64,000 bases of DNA from assembly GCF_902167145.1 (NCBI RefSeq), contig NW_023366937.1:1-64000 (forward strand), given 5' to 3'. The notes beneath the pieces are model-generated. The model was not told the origin of the DNA, ran no database searches, and saw nothing but the letters and a program-made list of their open reading frames with translations. A program made the translations under genes and the position numbers. Numbering within the stretch: position 1 is the stretch's first letter; every line of letters starts with the position of its first letter. Positions 60,127-64,000 of this stretch are shown piece after piece. Origin of the DNA: Zea mays (Eukaryota > Streptophyta > Magnoliopsida > Poales > Poaceae).

Positions 60127-62820
60127 GTGATGTCGGGAGATCACGCCAAGAAGGAGATGGAGACTGGCGAAAAGCCCACTACAAGCCACGGGAGCACTTC
60201 ATCGGAAGAGTCCCGCACCAAAAGGAGGGAGAAGAAGAAGAGCTCCTCCAACAAAGGGAAGGAGAAGAAATCTTCTTCTCACCACAAAGAGAAGAAGGAA
60301 AAATCTTCTTCCCACAAGCCGCATCGAAGCGGGGACAAGCAAAAGAGGATGAGGAAAGTGGTCTACTACGAGACCGACACTTCATCAACATCAACCTCCG
60401 ACTTTGATGCACCCTCCGTAACTTCTAAACGCCAAGAACGTAAGAAGTTTAGTAAGATCCCCCTACACTATTCTCGCATTTCTAAACATGCACCTCTACT
60501 TTCCGTCCCATTAGGCAAACCACCAACTTTTGATGGTGAAGATTATGCTATGTGGAGTGATTTAATGAGATTTCATCTAACCTCACTCCACAAAAGTATA
60601 TGGGATGTTGTTGAGTTTGGTGCACAGGTACCGTCAGTAGGGGATAAAGACTATGACGAGGATGAGGTGGCCCAAATCGAGCACTTCAACTCTCAAGCGA
60701 CAACAATACTCCTCGCCTCTTTGAGTAGAGAGGAGTATAACAAAGTTCAAGGGTTGAAGAGCGCCAAGGAGGTTTGGGATGTGCTCAAAACCGCGCACGA
60801 GGGAGACGAGCTCACCAAGATCACCAAGCGGGAAACGATCGAGGGGGAGCTCAGTCGGTTCCGGCTTCGCAAAGGGGAGGAGCCACAACATATGTACAAC
60901 CGGCTCAAGACCTTGGTGAACCAAGTGCGCAACCTCGGGAGCGTAAAGTGGGATGACCACGAGGTGGTTAAGGTTATTCTAAGATCTCTTATTTTCCTTA
61001 ACCCTACTCAAGTTCAATTAATTCATGGTAATCGTAGATATACTAAAATGACCCCCGAGGAAGTTATCGGGCATTTTGTAAGTTTTGAGTGCATGGTCGA
61101 AGGCTCAAGGAAGATCAACGAGCTTGATGATCCATCTACATCCGAAGCTCAACCCGTCGCATTCAAAGCGACGGAAGAAAAGAAGGAGGAGTCTACACCA
61201 AATCGACAACCAATAGACGCCTCCAAGCTTGACAATGAAGAAATGGCGCTAGTCATCAAGAGCTTCCGCCAAATCCTCAAACAGAGGAGGGGGAAAGACT
61301 ACAAGTCCCGCTCCAAGAAGGTTTGCTACAAATGTGGTAAGCCCGGTCATTTTATTGCTAAATGTCCTATATCAAGTGACAGTGACCGAGGCAACGACAA
61401 GAAAGGGAGAAGAAAGGAGAAGAAGAGGTACTACAAGAAGAAGGGCGGAGATGCCCATGTTTGTCGGGAGTGGGATTCCGACGAAAGCTCAAGCGACTCC
61501 TCCGACGACGAGGACGCCGCTAGCATCGCCGTCACCAAGGGACTTCTCTTCCCAAACGTCGGCCACAAGTGCCTCATGGTAAAGGACGGCAAAAAGAAGG
61601 TAAAATCCAAATCATCCACTAAATATGAGTCTTCTAGTGATGATAATGCTAGTGATGAGGAGGATAACTTGCGCTCTCTTTTTGCCAACCTCAATATGCA
61701 ACAAAAAGAAAAACTTAATGAATTGATTAGTGCCATTCATGAAAAGGATGATCTCTTGGACACCCAAGAGGACTTCCTTATTAAAGAAAATAAGAAGCAT
61801 GTTAAGGTTAAAAATGCTTATGCTCTAGAAGTAGAAAAATGTGAAAAATTATCTAGTGAGCTAAGCACTTGCCGTGAGATGATTGACAACCTTAGGAATG
61901 AAAATGCTAGTTTAAATAAGGTTGATTCACATGTTTGCAATGTTTCAATTCCCAATCCTAGAGATAATAATGATGATTTGCTTGCTAGGATTGATGAATT
62001 AAACATTTCCCTTGCTAGCCTTAGAGATGAAAATAAAAAATTGCTTGCTAAGGCTAAAGATTTTGATGTTTGCAAAATTACAATTTCCGATCTTAGAGAT
62101 AAGAATGATATACTTCATGCTAAGATTGTTGAACTTAATTCTTGCAAACCCTCTACATCTACCATTGAGCATGTCACTATTTGCACTAGATGTAGAGATA
62201 TTGATGTAGATGCTATTCATGATCACATGATTTTAATTAAACAACAAAATGTTCATATAGCTAAATTAGATGCTAAAATTGCCGAGCACAACCTAGAAAA
62301 TGAGAAATTTAAATTTGCTCGTAGCATGCTTTATAATGGGAGACACCCTGGCATCAAGGATGGCATTGGCTTCCAAAGGGGAGACAATGTCAAACTTAAT
62401 GCCCCTCCTAAAAGATTGTCCAATTTTGTTAAGGGCAAGGCTCCCATGCCTCAGGATAACGAGGGTTACATTTTATACCCTGCCGGTTATCCCGAGGACA
62501 AAATTAGAAAAATTCATTCTAGGAAGTCTCACTCTGGTTCTAACCATGCTTTTATGTATAAGAGTGAGACATCTAGCTCTAGGCAACCAACCCGTGCTAG
62601 GTTGTCTAGAAAGAAAACTCCTAGTGCATCAAATGATCAAAACACTTCCTTTAAAACTTTTGATGCATCTTATGTTTTAACTAACAATTCCGGCAAGGTA
62701 GTTGCCAAATATGTTGGGGGCAAGCACAAGGGGTCAAAGACTTGTGTTTGGGTACCCAAAGTTCTTGTGTCTAATGCCAAAGGACCCAAAACCATTTGGG
62801 TACCTAAAGTCAAGAACTAA
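60127..62820 (+). CDS. gag: Sirevirus Gag, intact
   Basis: An uninterrupted 897-residue Gag and the only unbroken gag among the three Sirevirus copies here. It has a Ser/Lys-rich N terminus (1-80), a copia gag-like domain (about 135-320), zinc knuckle C400, C403, H408, C413 (CX2CX4HX4C), an acidic Ser stretch (about 455-520) and a long coiled-coil-like region rich in Leu/Glu/Lys (about 525-760). The C terminus is basic and repeats WVPKV. The start MMSGDH lies 45 bp after the LTR, so the leader is short. A long C-terminal extension is typical of Sirevirus Gag. Confidence 0.92.
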   Translation: MMSGDHAKKEMETGEKPTTSHGSTSSEESRTKRREKKKSSSNKGKEKKSSSHHKEKKEKSSSHKPHRSGDKQKRMRKVVYYETDTSSTSTSDFDAPSVTSKRQERKKFSKIPLHYSRISKHAPLLSVPLGKPPTFDGEDYAMWSDLMRFHLTSLHKSIWDVVEFGAQVPSVGDKDYDEDEVAQIEHFNSQATTILLASLSREEYNKVQGLKSAKEVWDVLKTAHEGDELTKITKRETIEGELSRFRLRKGEEPQHMYNRLKTLVNQVRNLGSVKWDDHEVVKVILRSLIFLNPTQVQLIHGNRRYTKMTPEEVIGHFVSFECMVEGSRKINELDDPSTSEAQPVAFKATEEKKEESTPNRQPIDASKLDNEEMALVIKSFRQILKQRRGKDYKSRSKKVCYKCGKPGHFIAKCPISSDSDRGNDKKGRRKEKKRYYKKKGGDAHVCREWDSDESSSDSSDDEDAASIAVTKGLLFPNVGHKCLMVKDGKKKVKSKSSTKYESSSDDNASDEEDNLRSLFANLNMQQKEKLNELISAIHEKDDLLDTQEDFLIKENKKHVKVKNAYALEVEKCEKLSSELSTCREMIDNLRNENASLNKVDSHVCNVSIPNPRDNNDDLLARIDELNISLASLRDENKKLLAKAKDFDVCKITISDLRDKNDILHAKIVELNSCKPSTSTIEHVTICTRCRDIDVDAIHDHMILIKQQNVHIAKLDAKIAEHNLENEKFKFARSMLYNGRHPGIKDGIGFQRGDNVKLNAPPKRLSNFVKGKAPMPQDNEGYILYPAGYPEDKIRKIHSRKSHSGSNHAFMYKSETSSSRQPTRARLSRKKTPSASNDQNTSFKTFDASYVLTNNSGKVVAKYVGGKHKGSKTCVWVPKVLVSNAKGPKTIWVPKVKN

Positions 62821-62833
62821 ACTTGTTTTGTAG

Positions 62834-64000
62834 GTTTATGCATCCGGGGGCTCAAGTTGGATACTCGACAGCGGGTGCACGAACCACATGACAGGGGAGA
62901 AGAAAATGTTCTCCTCCTATGAGAAAAACCAAGATCCCCAACGAGCTATCACATTCGGGGATGGAAATCAAGGTTTGGTCAAAGGTTTGGGTAAAATTGC
63001 TATATCTCCGGACCATTCCATTTCCAATGTTTTTCTTGTTGATTCCTTAGATTACAACTTGCTTTCTGTTTCCCAATTATGTCAAATGGGCTACAACTGT
63101 CTATTCACTGATATAGGTGTCACTGTCTTTAGAAGAAGTGATGATTCAATAGCATTTAAGGGAGTGTTAGAGGGTCAGCTATACTTGGTAGATTTTGATA
63201 GAGCTGAACTCGACACTTGCTTAATTGCTAAGACTAACATGGGTTGGCTCTGGCACCGCCGACTAGCTCATGTTGGGATGAAGAATCTTCATAAGCTTCT
63301 AAAGGGAGAACACATTTTAGGACTAACAAATGTTCATTTTGAGAAAGACAGGATTTGTAGCGCATGCCAAGCAGGAAAGCAAGTTGGCTCTCATCATCCG
63401 CATAAGAACATAATGACGACCGACAGGCCACTGGAGCTCCTGCACATGGATCTATTCGGCCCAATAGCCTACATAAGCATCGGCGGGAGTAAGTACTGTC
63501 TAGTTATTGTGGATGATTATTCTCGCTTCACTTGGGTATTCTTTTTACAGGAAAAATCTCAAACCCAAGAAACCTTAAAGGGATTCTTGAGACGGGCTCA
63601 AAATGAGTTCGGCTTAAGGATCAAGAAAATTAGAAGCGACAACGGGACGGAGTTCAAGAACTCTCAAATCGAAGGCTTCCTTGAGGAGGAGGGAATCAAG
63701 CATGAGTTCTCTTCTCCCTACACACCTCAACAAAATGGTGTAGTGGAGAGGAAGAATAGAACTCTATTGGACATGGCAAGGACCATGCTTGATGAGTACA
63801 AGACTTCGGATCGGTTTTGGGCCGAGGCGGTCAACACCGCTTGCTACGCCATCAACCGGTTATATCTTCACCGAATCCTCAAGAAGACATCGTATGAACT
63901 CCTAACCGGTAAAAAGCCCAACATTTCATATTTTAGAGTCTTTGGTAGCAAATGCTTTATTCTAGTTAAAAGAGGTAGAAAATCTAAATTTGCTCCTAAG
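62834..64000 (+). CDS. pol: Sirevirus pol, copy 3, partial
   Basis: Pol frame, offset from gag, running off the window. Protease DSG appears in [12 protein letters not shown]. The integrase zinc finger (WHRRLAH, CSACQAG) and catalytic Asp residues ([15 protein letters not shown]) and Glu (GVVERKN) are all present. No stop was seen up to 64000. In this copy TAG at 62831-62833 replaces TAC of copies 1 and 2, so the pol frame opens only after gag has ended. How pol is expressed (frameshift, splicing or reinitiation) cannot be decided from the sequence. Confidence 0.86.

Larger units (their letters stand above)
58841..64000 (+). mobile_element. Sirevirus copy 3, plus strand, cut by window end
   Basis: The same family as the tandem element: 1,241-bp 5' LTR, primer-binding site, intact gag and the first part of pol (protease and most of integrase). 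The left flank is ATGGT, the same base of the knob180 monomer used by the minus-strand insertion. Its target duplication, 3' LTR and any tandem state lie outside the window. Confidence 0.92.

Noticed and set aside
1..64000. Host genes such as meiotic-drive kinesins linked to knob behaviour
   Set aside because: No kinesin motor motif or other host coding sequence is visible; everything non-satellite belongs to the LTR elements.

Overview
The window is plant nuclear DNA, almost certainly Zea (maize or teosinte). It lies inside a heterochromatic knob built of the 180-bp knob repeat (knob180) and interrupted by LTR retrotransposons. No host gene, RNA gene or prokaryotic feature is visible. Species and repeat names come from recognising family sequences; no search was run.

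Layout: bases 1-21625 are knob180 satellite that changes orientation several times (switches near 3619, 3830, 3950, 8322 and 14910). Bases 21626-38972 are one 17,347-bp insertion of a Sirevirus-type Ty1/copia element on the minus strand. It has the unusual form LTR-internal-LTR-internal-LTR: three 1,241-bp LTRs and two internal regions inside a single ACCAT target-site duplication. Bases 38973-46550 are minus-oriented knob180 with higher-order repeats. Bases 46551-53976 are a 7,426-bp zeon-like Ty3/gypsy element (654-bp LTRs, GATAT duplication). It carries gag on the plus strand and a long antisense ORF that appears to be spliced, but no pol. Bases 53977-57100 are minus-oriented knob180 and 57101-58840 plus-oriented knob180. 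From 58841 to the window end lies another Sirevirus copy on the plus strand, with an intact gag and the start of pol.

How the parts relate: the satellite is the substrate and the retrotransposons are later insertions. The flank right of the tandem Sirevirus (from 38973 rightward) is the reverse complement of the flank left of the plus-strand Sirevirus (58840 leftward), and both elements meet it at the same base. The element and its satellite flank were therefore probably copied as an inverted duplication. Within the satellite there are further inverted duplications (centres near 3784 and 7380), tandem duplications (periods 719 and about 2,233/2,485 bp) and shared rearrangement junctions up to about 50 kb apart. 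Coding capacity in the retroelements is partly decayed: all four nonsense codons are C-to-T changes at CAA or CAG, as expected for methylated DNA. The best candidates for new biology are the tandem three-LTR element, the element-bearing inverted duplication and the spliced antisense ORF of the zeon element. I see no evidence of a new enzymatic system.
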